DNA from: Bidens hawaiensis
Lineage: Eukaryota > Streptophyta > Magnoliopsida > Asterales > Asteraceae
Length of the DNA: 64,000 nucleotides
NCBI GenBank assembly: GCA_021521415.1
Contig: JAIQDT010001939.1
Coordinates: 406,658-470,657, forward strand
Direction: 5' to 3'
How positions within the stretch are numbered: position 1 is the first letter of the stretch; each line of letters starts with the position of its first letter. This document shows positions 1 through 12,060 of this stretch, piece after piece. A program made the translations under genes and the position numbers. The notes beneath the pieces are model-generated. The model was not told the DNA's origin and made no database searches. It saw only the letters and a list, made by a program, of their open reading frames with translations.

Positions 1-70
1 CTGCAAAAGAAACAAAGCAGTTAGGAAAAGATGAAGAAAAAAATATAAAAGCCAAAAGAACCCTACGCAC

Positions 71-1807
71 CTGTAGGGTCGATCACAGGCCGATAGCCAC
101 CGAACCCATCGCCTGAACCTAAGGGAAATCCATCCAAAAGGTCGGGCAGATGGGAAGGTGGCAAAGATTGGCGAGAAGCCCTGCGCGTACCTGATGGGCC
201 GGCCGTCGTTGCCGGTGGCGGAGGCATAGTAGCAGCCGCCGTGGTCGCCGTCGGGGTCGCCGCCGCAGAATCTGCAGCAATCGTAACCGCCGGCTCGGTG
301 AAAGATGCTGTAAAAATCGCACTTACCACCGGCGGTGACGTCATCTCGGCTGGAACAGTCGGCTCAAAGGAGTGAGCAACTGATCCAGCGGAAGCAGGCG
401 CCTGTGCGCTCCACCCTGGAATGCGTCAACATCCACGCCTGCACAAGAAGATAAGTGTCAATAAATTTATAAAGTGAAATCTACAAAGATAAGAAGGATG
501 TTTGTACTTACGGGTTTTCTTGAGCTTGAACGTACGGACGGGCGGGGACGAATCCGATGGAGCCGGTCTGTTGACGCCGGCCACCGTCGTCGCCATTGGT
601 ACTCCGGAGGTAGCAGTCGTAGCCTCCGGAACAGTGGTCTTCTCGCCACCGGGGTTCCCCGCCACCTGTTCATTATCTGACTCACTGTCAGATAGGACCA
701 CTGGATCGGCTGTGGAGGCCACCTTCTCCTTCCCTTTCCCGCCGGCAGCCCTCTTCTTCCGCACCAACGGAGGACCATCTGCGGATTCCTCAGAAGAAGA
801 CAGGATGTCAGGAATTCCAGCAGCGGGTACAGCATTGAGAGGGGTTGGATAGAATAACGCCTTACCTGGCCGCCGGTGGCTCAGGATCTCGTGGCCCAGC
901 GGATAGACCTCCACAAACCGATCCGCTGTTTGTTCCAGGATGGGCAACTCGTTCTCGTCTAGAGCACGAGTACCCACCCGCACGGGACCGTCAGCTTCCC
1001 GCGGGTACAGGAGCGACTCCAAATTGTTCCCCTCTGAAAGAAAAGAAACAGTTAGAAGACAAACTCAAATCAGCAAAAAAGACAAGACATACCATAAGGA
1101 ATAGAATTCAAACCGTATTCGAGAAGGATGGGAAACCGAGACGCCTCCTTCCATACCCGGCTCATCCCCAGCATTACCATCCCGGACTCAGGAAACCGGT
1201 AAACCGGAGATTGGACAAGAGATATCTTCGCGAACCATTCCGCCTCCTGGTAGCTGGAAGCGTGAAGGCTCGGAAGCGCTTGCCCCTTCTTAAACTTCAT
1301 GGCAATGGGGATGGCGCGGGCAGAATTGTAGAAGAACTCCCGCTTCCACGATCGGAGACTGCGCTCGGTCGCGCAAATCTTCAAACCCTTGATCCGGGTT
1401 GTCAGGGTGTACCACCCCTGGATGCACCTCCAAGTATAGAAGGTCATCAGGCGGTCCACATAGGGCTCAATGCCCAGAATTCGGCACACCCACTCGAAGT
1501 GCCGAACCTTGGCAATCGCCATCGGATGCACCTCGGTCAGGTGCACACCGTGCCTCTCCAGGACACGGTACACAAACTTTGTCAATGGGAACCTAAGGTT
1601 CCCATAAACAAAGAATGCAGCATATACCCCGATCTTGCCACTGGGGGCATCGTACACAGTCTGATGAGGTTCAGGAAACTCAGGCTCAAGAGACCCAAGC
1701 ATGAATTTCCTGACAACATACTGGTACAGATCGATAGGTAGAGCACACTGGCACTCGCCAGCAGTACTCCTATCGTCGGCTACAGCTTCAGCATCATGAG
1801 AAGACAT
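71..1807 (-). pseudogene. Antisense extra ORF of element A, exons 1-3, frameshifted
   Basis: Runs opposite to its host element. Exon 1 (1807-1093) encodes a protein like the 'putative gypsy type transposon' family (Transposase_28, PF04195): residues such as GNLRFPLTKFV and HFEWVCRILGIEP match the copy in element C almost word for word. Exon 2 (1033-512) is Ser/Pro/acidic with a basic KKTRK end; exon 3 (438-71) is Ala/Pro/Thr rich. Introns are GT-AG and phase 1. Compared with C, exon 3 lacks 73 bases near 405, which shifts the frame to an early stop, so this copy is broken. The next acceptor (minus-strand ...TTTTGCAG) ends exactly at base 1, so exon 4 lies outside. Function of the family is unknown. 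Confidence 0.75.
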
Positions 1808-1931
1808 ATTGCAGAGGAAGAAGAAACGATTTCGGAGGAATGCTCAATTAAATAAGAGAGTATTCACCAGAAATCGCCTTAGAGATGAAGAGAAGAAGTG
1901 AAGATGTGAATTACAAATGACCCTCTTCCCC

Positions 1932-1939
1932 TTTATATA
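1932..1939 (-). promoter_or_regulatory. TATA box of the antisense ORF of element A
   Basis: Minus-strand TATATAAA, 125 bases upstream of the ATG at 1807. Element C has TATATAAA at the same place (50608-50615), and B has TATAAAAG. Conservation in three elements supports a real antisense promoter. Confidence 0.65.
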
Positions 1940-2284
1940 CTAATCGCAATTAATGCGATGAATTTAATGCGGAGGAGAGAGAAATCGAAGGTGCAATGAA
2001 ACTATGACACGTGGCAAAAAGCAGGCTGGCAACAGCTGTTGACAGGACGCGTACCATTAATTTCGCGGCCACGCGCCCGAAAAATCGCGCCCACGCGCCT
2101 GAAAAAGCGTCTGGAATAACCATGTACTGTCACGTCACCATAACTTCCTGCACGTCCTGACACAGTCAGAAGAAACCGTCGCACGACGTTTCAGATGTTT
2201 GGACTGTTCCTATCTTTCCACCAACTCTTCGAATTTCGAAATTCAAAATTCAAAAAAGATTCAAAAGTAGGCGGGAAAACACCC

Positions 2285-2580
2285 CTTACCTTGGCAAACA
2301 AGTAACCTTAAGACGGATGCGGGTACAGTGTTAAGGCAAAACCCTTCACATACCTAGCACCCGCAGGGAATTGAAGCCAAGAAAACCTTGGCAAACAAGT
2401 AACCGTAAGACGGATGCGGGTACAGTGTTAAGGCAAAACCCTTCACATACCTAGCACCCGCAGGGAATTGAAGCCAAGTAAACCTTGGCAAACAAGTAAC
2501 CGTAAGACGGATGCGGGTACAGTGTTAAGGCAAAACCCTTCACATACCTATCTCCCCGCAGAGAATTGAAACCAAGAAGG
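2285..2580. repeat. 97-bp tandem array, 3 copies, element A
   Basis: The unit begins CCTTGGCAAACAAGTAACC near 2289, 2385 and 2483 and holds the block CACATACCTAGCACCCGCAG. It lies between the antisense ORF promoter and the 3' LTR. The same unit occurs seven times in element C (49600-50265) in the opposite orientation. Tandem arrays in the 3' untranslated part are known in Tat/Ogre elements. Confidence 0.85.
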
Positions 2581-2957
2581 ATCTTCTGGGCAATGCTTGC
2601 GGATAGAGGAATAACATCCCCGCACAACGGGAACGTCGAGAATTATATTGTTTGAAACTCCGTGATGGAATTGGTGGTCTTAGCATAATTGATCACTATG
2701 TTGAAAACCACCAGAACCCCATGGAGACTATATACAAGTAAGACTCAACGCTCCTGACTTGTGAGAAGGTTACATACCTACCCGCATCATACCCAAAGAT
2801 CAAGCAAAAAAATCGGGAATTTTTGCAAGTGACATTAGGAAACCCGCGGGAAGAATCCCCACGGAGAACCTTAAAACTAAAAACCCTTTTCAAAACCCCT
2901 TGCTTAAAGTCCAAAAGTTCACCTCACTTTATTAAACATTCATGAGAAGAACATTGG

Positions 2958-2969
2958 ACTGGGGGGACT
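2958..2969 (+). other. Polypurine tract of element A
   Basis: ACTGGGGGGACT ends one base before the LTR start TG at 2970. The same motif abuts the 3' LTRs of elements B and C. It primes plus-strand DNA synthesis during reverse transcription. Confidence 0.8.
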
Positions 2970-3995
2970 TGAAGAGGTAGGTCCCAGCAGAGCCCAGTTG
3001 GTCCCGCAAGACTCACCTTGAACAGGGACGTCTGCGCAAAGGCCATCTGCTCCCGCAGGACCCACCATGCTCAGAGAACCTTACGCGCAGTACGCAAGCT
3101 GTACACGCAGGGAAAGCCTCCCAATGGTGAAGTACCCCGCCTGTTCCCGCAGTTGCAGATACAAACCATCAGGGAAGGCTACCCGCAGACAGCAGGGCTA
3201 CACGCACAAGACAATAGATACTTCAGTAGTCACATGAAGGAATGAGCAAGGCGGGAACAATCCCGCCAAAATGAGCCAGTCCGTATGATTCTGAAAGATC
3301 TTTTGTACTATACCTACCAAGGTATGGATAGGACAGACAATCTGACCAGAACAGCCCATGAGCCAATCACAGGGTGACAGCTCACCGACAACAGTACGAG
3401 GAGGAGCACCCTCTAGTACTGTTTGTCACTATTAGCCGCTGCCTACTCACCAACTCTTACTGAGGGACGTGCGCAGCCTACAGTTGGTGGAATAGTGTTA
3501 CTGTTGGCCGTAACCTATTCACCAACCAGCATGGCCTGCGTATAATCCACAGTAGGTGGGACGTGCATAATCTACAGTTGGTGGAACAGTGCAGCCGACT
3601 TTGTTACTGTTGGCCGTAACCTATCCACCAACCAGTATGGCCTGTGCACAGTCCACTGTTGGTAGAACAGGAATACTATTCAGCCGGCTGTACCTTCTAG
3701 GAAACCTACCTTCGGCTATAAATACTCCAACATCTTGGAATGGTAAGATCATCTGCTATCCTGTTATCTAGCAATCTCTTAATATACACTTATATTCAGA
3801 GCAATCTAGTCTGATTCTCACGCCGGAGGGTGGTCACAAGGAGGAACCCCCCCCCCCTTCTCAGTGACGAGCTTACGGTGTCTGTTTTGCAGGTCTCCTG
3901 AAGAACAACCTTCTCAGCTAGATCTCATCCGTGGGAAACATTACTTAACCCCCAGATTATCTATAATCTGCACCGGGTCACTTAGTGTTTCTTCA
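2970..3995 (+). repeat. 3' LTR of element A (1026 bp)
   Basis: Starts TGAAGAGGTAGG and ends TTTCTTCA, the same ends as the LTRs of B and C. A TATA box (TATAAATA, 3717-3724) sits about 270 bases before the end, followed by a C-rich run near 3849 and the conserved stretch CTCACGCCGGAGGGT, also present in the LTRs of B and C. U3 has repeated 'CACCAACC / CAGTTGGTGG' type sequences (3440-3665). Confidence 0.85.
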
Positions 3996-6499
3996 CAATC
4001 AAAATTATTATGAATAAAATAAAATTATGACATTTATTTAGACACGATTATTAATCTCTTTTTTTATTATTATATTATGAACAAAATATACAGTTAACCT
4101 TCAATGAATTTTATGAAGATAATGTGTAGTTCACTTTCAATGAATGTAAAGATTCCCGCTATACTTTAGCAAATAATTTATTTTTATTGCATAGTGCGTA
4201 AAATGTAAATACAAATTAAAGTCACACCCTAGCTAGAGTGGAGATTTGACAAGTAGGTGAGTGCGATGTTTAAATGACTTCAAACTTTATTTACAATCAT
4301 AAATTAAGACAGTGACAATCGTTTCACCATAGAAATTGCATATTCTTTCTATTTTCAATCTATAAAGAACCCTAGAAACTAGCACTCATTCTAGAAATAA
4401 GGAGTACTCTAATTTTGTTTTAAGTCTTGTTCAAATATATCTTATCGTTAGGCTATGTGTAATGGTTATTTGGAGGGGGCTTTAACATGCTGTCACGTAA
4501 ACAGTCACTCTCATTACTTAAAATTCACTTAGATGTGTAACTAGCACTTGGCAAAGGGTTTGAACACACTTATTGTATAATTATTATTCTTACTTTTATA
4601 TTTTTATATTTACATATTTTATTTTTAACTTACTTTATATTTTTACAAGTTAAATAAAATAATTAAAGACAAATTTATAGATTAAATAAACAAAAGTAAT
4701 AAATTCAAAGAAATAAAATTAATAAGGGTTGTTTGGATCTATGGCCTAGAGATTTTTGTAAAACAATTTGTGTAAGTAATATGAAGAAAAGGTATTGTGG
4801 AGCATATTTAAATGGGTAAAAACTAAAAAGTTAATCTGTAGATAAAATAGTATTTATAATACAATTTAATTTTTTTCTTCTTTTAATTGTCAACGCCTCC
4901 GATTTAATTCGCAGCCGTCCACTATTTTATTTATTACTAGATTGGAACCTTCTCCGATTTAGTTTGCCACCCTCAACTCCAATTTGAATCTCAATGCTCC
5001 ACCTCCATATCTATATTAATAAAAAACATGTTACATACATTTTAAACGATGTTTGTGTGTAGCCGTTTGATTTTTTTTTTAAAAACAAGATTTATATACA
5101 TTTAAAACGAGTTAATTCTTACACGAGAATGTGCATTTTTGTTATAAAAAATTATATAGAGATATATTTAAAAAGGGCTTTTCTAACCAAACCGGAGGTG
5201 TGGTTAGAAAACTGCACAAACCGCCACATATAGATGTTTTTTATAAAAACGTGTTTTTTAACCGCCGCGTATAGCTCTACCCATGGCATATAGGTGTTTT
5301 TTAAAAAACGTGTTTTTTTTTTGTATTTTTATGTTTAATGTATATTTTAGTTTTAAGTTAATTTTATTTATTTGGATTATTGTTTTTTATTTTGTTGTCT
5401 TATTAAAAATATTTTTTTATTGATTTTCTTTATCAAGAATTACAACAATTATAACAAAGCAACGTAAATAAATGATATATATATATGTATATATATATAT
5501 ATACACACACAACCATTACAACAAATTTGTACAAATAATAACAAAATGTAGAAATCTATCTAAATGGCAGCGTCACTAGCGTGGTAACGGGCGATGCTTA
5601 AATCGTAGGATTATATGACGATGAAAACACAAAACCACAACCACGTTCTGACCATGAAGCGAGCACATCGAGCATTAGGCTTGGTCGCGAGGACAACGAC
5701 GACGTTGTACAATAAAAAACGCAAAAACCACCACCATTACAACGAGTTTGTACAAATAATAACATTGTGTTTTTTTTTGAACGGCCAACTAAGTAACGCC
5801 GGGTATTCCGTATGCGGCCCCCATTGGCTAAAGGTAGCCCGAGCTGGCCACTAGTCCAGACGGACGGAGCCTCTAGCGGTCCACCTGTTGAGGGATTCAT
5901 CGGATAAAACCCGACCCCACGCCCGCCAAACGGCACGACAGCGAGGATTCGTTATAATTTTTGTAGTTGTTGATAAAGAAATAAAAAAAATCTATTTTTA
6001 CTAAAACACAAAATTAAAAAACAATAACTAAAGTAATATAAAATTAACACAAAAGGACAAAAAACGTCTTTTTAGAAAAGTAGCCTTATACGCCGTGATT
6101 AGCACTAACCCTGGCATATAAGACGGTGTGAGGTGCGGTTATCAAGACCCTTTAAAAACAGGTGTAGCGTAAGGCTACAAAACTGTAGTGGAGATATAAT
6201 ATAATAAAAAAAGCGAAAGAAAGAAGCATGGATGCCGTATGTGTCCTACAAGTAACAGACTGTTCCAGATCGAGTGAAAAAGTAAAGAAGAAGAAGAAGA
6301 TATTCGAATGCTCAACAACGATCTAAAATGGTGAGAATAGCGGCGATGATTACTTTTCCAATTAATACTCATCGTCCACTTCAAAGAAACCGTGTCTTCA
6401 ACAGTACTAGTGATGATGAATTTGATGGTAACAATTCTGATTCCTTTCATTCATATTCATATTATTAATTTAATCTCATTTGTCAACGAACTCATCGCC
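3996..6499. other. Intergenic AT-rich DNA
   Basis: No gene recognised. It holds a (TA)n/(CA)n run (5474-5513), two related 30-base stretches around TTTGTACAAATAATAACA (5516-5546 and 5738-5766), a GC-richer block (about 5775-5945) that may be a decayed SINE-like copy on the minus strand, and two short inverted 'AACGTGTTTTTTAA' blocks (5160-5330). A 46-codon ORF at 6328-6468 has no recognisable features. Confidence 0.5.
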
Positions 6500-6518
6500 T
6501 ATATATATATATATATAT
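6500..6518 (+). promoter_or_regulatory. Likely core promoter of the DA1-type gene
   Basis: A TATATATA run 800 bases upstream of the start codon but only about 30-50 bases before a pyrimidine-rich leader (6540-6624). The leader carries a good splice donor (ATT|GTAAGAA, 6625), joined to an acceptor at 7306-7307. A (TA)n run alone is weak evidence; its place ahead of a spliced leader is what supports it. Confidence 0.45.
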
Positions 6519-6624
6519 CGCGAGTGTACATGCATTTTCATTCATTATCATTTATCAGTCACTGAGTTCGTCTTGTAAATTGTAATCTCTCTCAGCCTTT
6601 TGTTTTGCTACCTAGGGTTTCATT

Positions 6625-7307
6625 GTAAGAAACTTATCATCTGATTTATAGAGTTTTTGTGATATATTCACTCTTATTATTCATGATCCTGTGAAATTCA
6701 GTCTTCATTTTTTGTATTATTATTATGCCTGGCTTGATGATTAAATGGCCTAATAACTGTTCATTTTAGTCTCAGTTATTTTGTAATATTGTCTCTGGTT
6801 TGATGATTGGGTTCCTTTAATTTGCAAACATGTCTAGTTTGATGCTCTAATACTGTTGAATTTGGTCTCAGTTTCTTGTAATATCATGTCTGATTTGATG
6901 ATTGGACACCCTAATATTTTTCAATTTGCAAATATTGCTCATTTCAGTCTCAATTTCTTGTAATGTTATATCTGGTTTGATGATTAAATACCTTACACAG
7001 TTACTTGTTATATTTACAATTAGATGCCTTAATATTGTTTGATGATTAAATACCTCACTTCTTTCTGGTTTGATGATTGGACGCTCTAATTTAGTTCAGT
7101 TTGCTAACATGTCTGATTTGATACCTGAATATTGTTCAATTTTGTCTCAGTTTCTTGTAATATTATGTTTGGTTTGAGGATTGCATGCCCTAAATCTGTT
7201 CAATTTGCAAACAAGATTAGGTTTTTAAATGTTAGACTCTGATTTAACTTAAGAACACATGCTAATTCTTCTTGTGTCATAACTATAACATAAATGGCGA
7301 TTTGCAG
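6625..7307 (+). other. 5' UTR (leader) intron of the DA1-type gene with internal repeats
   Basis: Donor GTAAGA at 6625 and acceptor TTTGCAG ending at 7307, 25 bases before the ATG. Inside, 6720-7215 is built of degenerate repeats about 65-130 bases long, marked by TGGTTTGATGATTGG, TTTGCAAACA and GTCTCAGTTTCTTGTAAT. Leader introns in plants often raise expression; whether this one does is not shown. Confidence 0.6.
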
Positions 7308-7332
7308 ATAAAGTTCAATCGCTAATCAGGCA

Positions 7333-10300
7333 ATGGCTTGGCTTAGCAGAATTTTTCAAGGGGTATTGTAATTATCTGACATATTTGATCATTGCTAAGC
7401 ATTAATGCATAAATGGATGTGTATTATTTTGGTGAAATCATGTGTAGGGTGAGGACTTTGACCGGGCAATTGCATTATCACTTGCAGATAAAGGGAAAAT
7501 AATACCTGTGATTAGTAAGTAAACGATCACCAGTTCATGATTTATATATATTTGTGAAACTATAGATTTTTTTTGGCCAATGTTGTCTATCATCAAAGAT
7601 GGAATCTGTCTCAAAATACTATTAAGTGAATATGATTATTAATTTATATGAACAGATAATGTTTTCTAATCATGCTTAGGTACTTCAGTTTTACTTTCTA
7701 ATCAAATGTTGCTATTTTTAGCGAGTATTGTTTTAAAACTGTATTGTTAATCCCCGTTTGAGGACATCTGATAAAACTGGGAAATCATTTTCTCATGAAC
7801 TAGATTTTAGCAATTAGATGTTTGGTAACTGAAGATTGTTGTCAATATCTTATATGTGAGTCAGTGTGCGCCTTTTGTGGTACTCTTTTGAATTTACTCA
7901 TCAAGTGCACCTGATGCATTAACTGAAAATTCTTGTCATAATCCTAATGACCGAATGGCACCGTTGAATTTTCTGAAGCGCCCAAACCAAGCTAAATCTG
8001 CCGGTTTAGGAGTGAACCGGTTTGAAAACCGGGTTTCATGGTCAGGTCTACAGTTTATGGTCTAGAACTGGCCACCAAAACCGAATCGGCGGAAAGATTA
8101 ATAAAATAATTAAAAAAATTCTTTTTCTAATCCGTATAGTTTAAATAAACGTAAAAATAGTTTTTCTTTGGTAAACACTTTGATACTCGACAGGTAAAAG
8201 GTCTAATCTTTTTTTTAAACCGCCAAAACTGAACTGTTTTTGTCAGTTCAGCCAACCTAACCGACTCGGCTGGTTGGTTACTTTAATATTTTTAAAAACC
8301 ATACTTATTAGTTCGGCCCAGAAATTCTGTCAAACCCCGCCGAACCGGACCGTTAACACCCTTACAGTTGTGTATTTATGATGACATAAGTTCTACATAT
8401 ATGTTAAAACATTTTTTTATTAATTTCATTTTTTTTTTCGTTGCTAAAAGAAGTCATACTTGAAACAAAATATGTTGCAGATAATGATTTCCATCTGAAA
8501 GAAGATGATTATCTTGCAAAGGCTCTACATGGAAGTCTTAAACTTGAGCCTCAACCCTGGAATAGAAATATGAACCGAAACGGAAACGTTTATCAACCTA
8601 GATCATTCCCACATTCAACAGGTTTTAGGTTAGTGTTTTAATGTTTTTCTTTAATTACAGTTTCAAAGTTAGTGTTCAATATTAAATGAATATAAAATGT
8701 TTAATCATATTTTCATCACTTGCATCTTCTTTTTATAGGACTTGTGCGGGTTGCAAGAACGCGATTGGTTATGGACGAGTTTTAAGATGCATGGGTGGCG
8801 TTTGGCATCCAGAATGTTTAAAATGCCATGGGTGTAAACTTTCAATTTCTGATCATGAGGTACTAAACGCATTTAGTATCATTTTTGTTTTGTAAGGATA
8901 TGATAAAAATTGAAAATTCTCTAATTTCATGCAGTTTTTATTGTCGGGAAATCATGCGTATCACAAGTCTTGCTATAGAGAAAACCATCACCCAAAATGT
9001 GATGTATGCCATAACTTTGTAAGTGTCAATCAATCTTTATTTTCTATGTTTATGTTTCATTTATTTTGAATTTGATATTTAAAATGTATTTTATTTTTTT
9101 GCAGATGCGAACAAATTCTGCTGGTTTTGTTGAATATAAGGTACATCCTTTCTGGGGTCAGAAATATTGCCCGTCTCATGAGCGTGACAGGACTCCTAGG
9201 TGTTGTAGCTGTGATCGTTTCGAGGTAAGTTTTGATGACATTGCAGTTGACCAATTTGACTATTTTTTATATCATTTTGGTATACAAAGAGAATCTTTGT
9301 GATTTTCAGGCAAGGGGAATACAGTATACTGGTCTTAGTGATGGTAGAAAACTGTGTCTCGAGTGTCTTGATTCTGCAATCATGGATACAGCGGACTGTC
9401 AACCGCTGTTTGCAGATATTCAACGTTATTTTGAAAGTTTGAATATGAAGTTGAAACAAAAGATTCCTTTGCTTTTGGTTGAGAGGCAAGCACTTAATGA
9501 GGCCATGGATGGAGAAACAAATGTAACATAAATACTATTTGCTGTCACTTTTGAGTATACATATATCTTTTATTGTCTTTTCATTTTTAATTTTCTTTCT
9601 TTTTTTTTTCAGGGTCATCATCACATGCCCGAGACCAGAGGACTATGCCTTTCTGAGGAACAAACTGTTAGCACAGTAAGGATTTCTGAATTTGTTTTAG
9701 ATAGGGATGTAAACGAGATATCGGTTTATTCGATTCTTTTGGTTTGATTTGATTTATTCGGTTTAGTTATTTGATTAAACCGGTTATTATTCGGTTTCTT
9801 CGGTAGAATTCAGTTTGGTTAACTGAATAAGCAAAGATTTGTGGAACCGAAAACTGAATTCACAACTTGGATACGGTTAGAAGCCGAACCGCGGTTCGGT
9901 TTTTTTGGGATATGAATACAGTTTGGTTTTCGCATTTTTTTTTTTGGTTTTTTTGCACACCCCTACGCTTAACTTACTAGCTCGGCTCGTTTATCATTTA
10001 TTTATATAGTTATTTAACTTTATACATATTTTAATTAAATATTAATATGTAGCATGTTATATTATTTAGTTATTTTATCATAATTTTTATATAATAATAG
10101 TTATTATATTAATATGTATTTAATACACCAAATTACAATTTTATAAATAATAGGCTAGTTTAGGCTAGAAAGCCCGCCGGAGCTTGATAAGTGAAGCTCG
10201 GGCTTGGGCTCGTTTACTAAACACGCTTATTCTTTAGGTTCTAGCTCGTTTAAAGTCATCTCGATTCGAGCTTTAAGCGAGCCGATTGACTTGGCTGGTT

Positions 10301-10978
10301 TACACCCCTAGTTTTAGATTTTAGGAAAGATGTTTTCTGTTTGTTGAATGTAATTATGTTGGCAGGTTTCAAGACAACCCAGAATCGGGATCGGAAATCG
10401 GCTCCCGAGCATGAGAATAGAGCCTTATAATCTGACCCGTCACTCTGAGGTCACGGCTATTCTTGTGTTATATGGCCTCCCGAGGTACTGTTTGTGTGTT
10501 TTCCTGTCATGTGTTTTTAAAGACTTCTTGTGTTTAAAGATTAACTTAATTTGTGTCTACTAAATAACAGGTTGCTTACTGGATCAATCTTAGCTCATGA
10601 AATGATGCATGCATGGCTGCGGCTTAATGGTTTGACCATCACTCTTTGTTTATTAGCATTGCAATAAAGTGGACAGATTTTATATCATTTGCTGATTATT
10701 ATTTTGTTATTTAAGGGTACCCGCGTCTCCGTCAAGATGTGGAAGAAGGAATTTGCCAAGTGGTGGGTCATATGTGGTTAACATCCGAGATAGCCTCCAT
10801 ATCCATGTCAAGGCCTCCATTTGAGAAGAAGCTTGCAGACTTCCTTAAAAGCCAGATTGAATCTGACATCTCCCCTGTCTATGGAAATGGTTTCCGGGCT
10901 GGTAATCGGGCCGTGCTTAAATACGGGCTTCAAAGGACATTGCACCACATACGATCGACCGGGAGTTTTCCTAATTGA
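7333..10978 (+). CDS. DA1/DAR-type ubiquitin receptor and LIM-domain peptidase
   Basis: Eleven coding exons: 7333-7362, 7448-7514, 8451-8628, 8739-8859, 8935-9018, 9105-9224, 9310-9522, 9613-9675, 10366-10484, 10571-10629, 10716-10978. They join in frame to 438 residues. A ubiquitin-interacting motif lies at residues 12-24 ([11 protein letters not shown]) and a second weaker one near 50-60 ([11 protein letters not shown]). A LIM zinc-binding domain starts at C94 (CAGC...[10 protein letters not shown]). The conserved peptidase region follows, with HEMMH at 341-345 inside [12 protein letters not shown]. Plant DA1 family proteins bind ubiquitin and cleave growth regulators to limit seed and organ size. 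The N-terminus is shorter than Arabidopsis DA1 (about 530 residues); DA1 or DAR membership is not settled. No broken exon seen, so it looks functional. Confidence 0.9.
7960..8370. repeat. AACCGG-rich dispersed repeat in intron 2 of the DA1-type gene
   Basis: Dense in GGTTT/AACCGG words (for example GAACCGGTTTGAAAACCGGG) with decayed flanks. Similar sequence recurs at 42960-43215 and 43810-44480. Probably a decayed transposon; class not determined. Confidence 0.5.
9707..9966. repeat. MITE-like repeat with terminal GGGTGT inverted repeats
   Basis: Begins TAGGGATGTAAACGAG and ends TTTTTTGCACACCCCTA, so the ends are imperfect inverted repeats. The inside is made of CGGTTT/ACCGAA words. It lies in intron 8 of the DA1-type gene. 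The TIR type recalls short hAT-derived elements; this is inference. Confidence 0.5.
9967..10311. repeat. GAGCTCG-rich repeat ending TTTACACCCCTAG
   Basis: Opens near ACTAGCTCGGCTCGTTTA and ends GCTGGTTTACACCCCTAG. It is built of AGCTCG/GCTCGTTT words around an AT-rich core. Relatives lie at 47345-47998 and 60391-60766. It is directly next to the previous repeat in the same intron. Confidence 0.45.
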
Positions 10979-11559
10979 ATGGCATTTATGCGTTATATTA
11001 TTTGTTGTACTAAAACTACATTTGTTTGTTACTTGTAGAGTTATGTGTCCATATTAGTAATAATCAAATAAACAGATGTCCCCAGTATGAACCCACTTAT
11101 GGCAGAGCTATTGATAGGGTTTAAGAGAGTGCGGTGGGGAAAATTGTATAACTACGGTTTCTATATCCCAGGGGATAGAGACACCGTTTCTGCTGTGATT
11201 TTAGTAATAACCCAGTAATATTATTAACAAATGTACCTTGTCATAGTTGTTTGGTTATGTAAGTGATTAATAAACCATCACCGTTTTGTGTTACATGTTT
11301 ATTGGAACATAATCCTAAGTTACTAATAAAATTCCAAACAATGTAATGCAAGTCTTGACATGCCTTAGCTAAAGTCGGGTCGAATCGAGTCCCGGTAACT
11401 GGATCAATCGCTAGCTGGAAATCAACTGGCGTAAGAGGTCCTTTTCCTAAATAGAGAATAGGGCATGGAAGCGCATACTAAAAGGCAATATTATAATAAA
11501 AGTATATTATCACCAGAAAAGAACTCAATAAGTACAAAGTCATCTTAAATATAAAAGAA
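10979..11559. other. 3' flank of the DA1-type gene
   Basis: Contains the 3' UTR, with candidate polyadenylation signals near 11065 (AAATAAA) and 11270 (TTAATAAA). Nothing else recognised. Confidence 0.4.
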
Positions 11560-12060
11560 AAATGCATATTATAATTGTTTCATATTGGTTTTCATCTTTT
11601 GAAAGCAATTTATAACAACTTCAATTGTCACTTTCGTGATGAGCTCTTTTTCAATATAGCGAATACAAGCATTGTTCATATAATCATCACCTATCCAATT
11701 ATGCAAATCTATCTTCACATTCTTCATTAAAAAAAACTTCTCTCAATATTGTGGTTGCCCATCCAGTAGAACTAATGCTAATTCATAAGACCTCTTTGTT
11801 CATAATTAAAATCATAAGGATACAACTCGGCCAACCTTAGCATCTTTGTAACATCAAATACACTAAAGTTATCATCCTGACTCTAACAACTCATAGACGT
11901 AAGCAATCTAGTCATTAACTCGTTAAAACAGTTGCCAAGCCCTTGAATTTGCATATCTAAACTATTAAAAAAGAGATGATCACGAACATAGGCACTTTTT
12001 GACATGTTATACCTATGTAGTAGTCAAGTTAAAACAATTTCTCATCATAAAAAACTTACC
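11560..12060 (-). pseudogene. Decayed hAT-type transposase, C-terminal part
   Basis: Minus-strand reading in broken frames gives pieces typical of plant hAT (DUF4371 / zinc-finger MYM-like) transposases: GLGNCFNELMTRLLTSMSC, then a stop, then FSVFDVTKMLRLAELYP, then after another break GDDYMNNACIRYIEKEL and CFQKMK. The order matches the family's C-terminus up to the dimerisation region. Several stops and shifts make it non-coding. Ends of the parent element were not found. Confidence 0.6.

Larger units (their letters stand above)
1..3995 (+). mobile_element. Tat-type Ty3/gypsy LTR retrotransposon A, 3' part only
   Basis: This is the right-hand part of a + strand element whose 5' LTR and gag-pol lie left of the window. 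In order it holds the first exons of an antisense extra ORF (71-1807, - strand), that ORF's TATA box (1932-1939), a 97-bp tandem array (2285-2580), a polypurine tract (2958-2969) and the 3' LTR (2970-3995). The order matches elements B and C further right, and LTR and ORF sequences are close to C (inverted here), so A and C are the same family. The bases after the LTR are CAATC. The matching left target duplication cannot be seen. Confidence 0.88.

Noticed and set aside
5775..5945. Intact SINE on the minus strand
   Set aside because: GC-richer block with a tail-like T-run, but no clear polymerase III boxes or target duplication could be read.
6328..6468. 46-codon open frame upstream of the DA1-type gene
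   Set aside because: No family resemblance, no promoter or splice context, length expected by chance.
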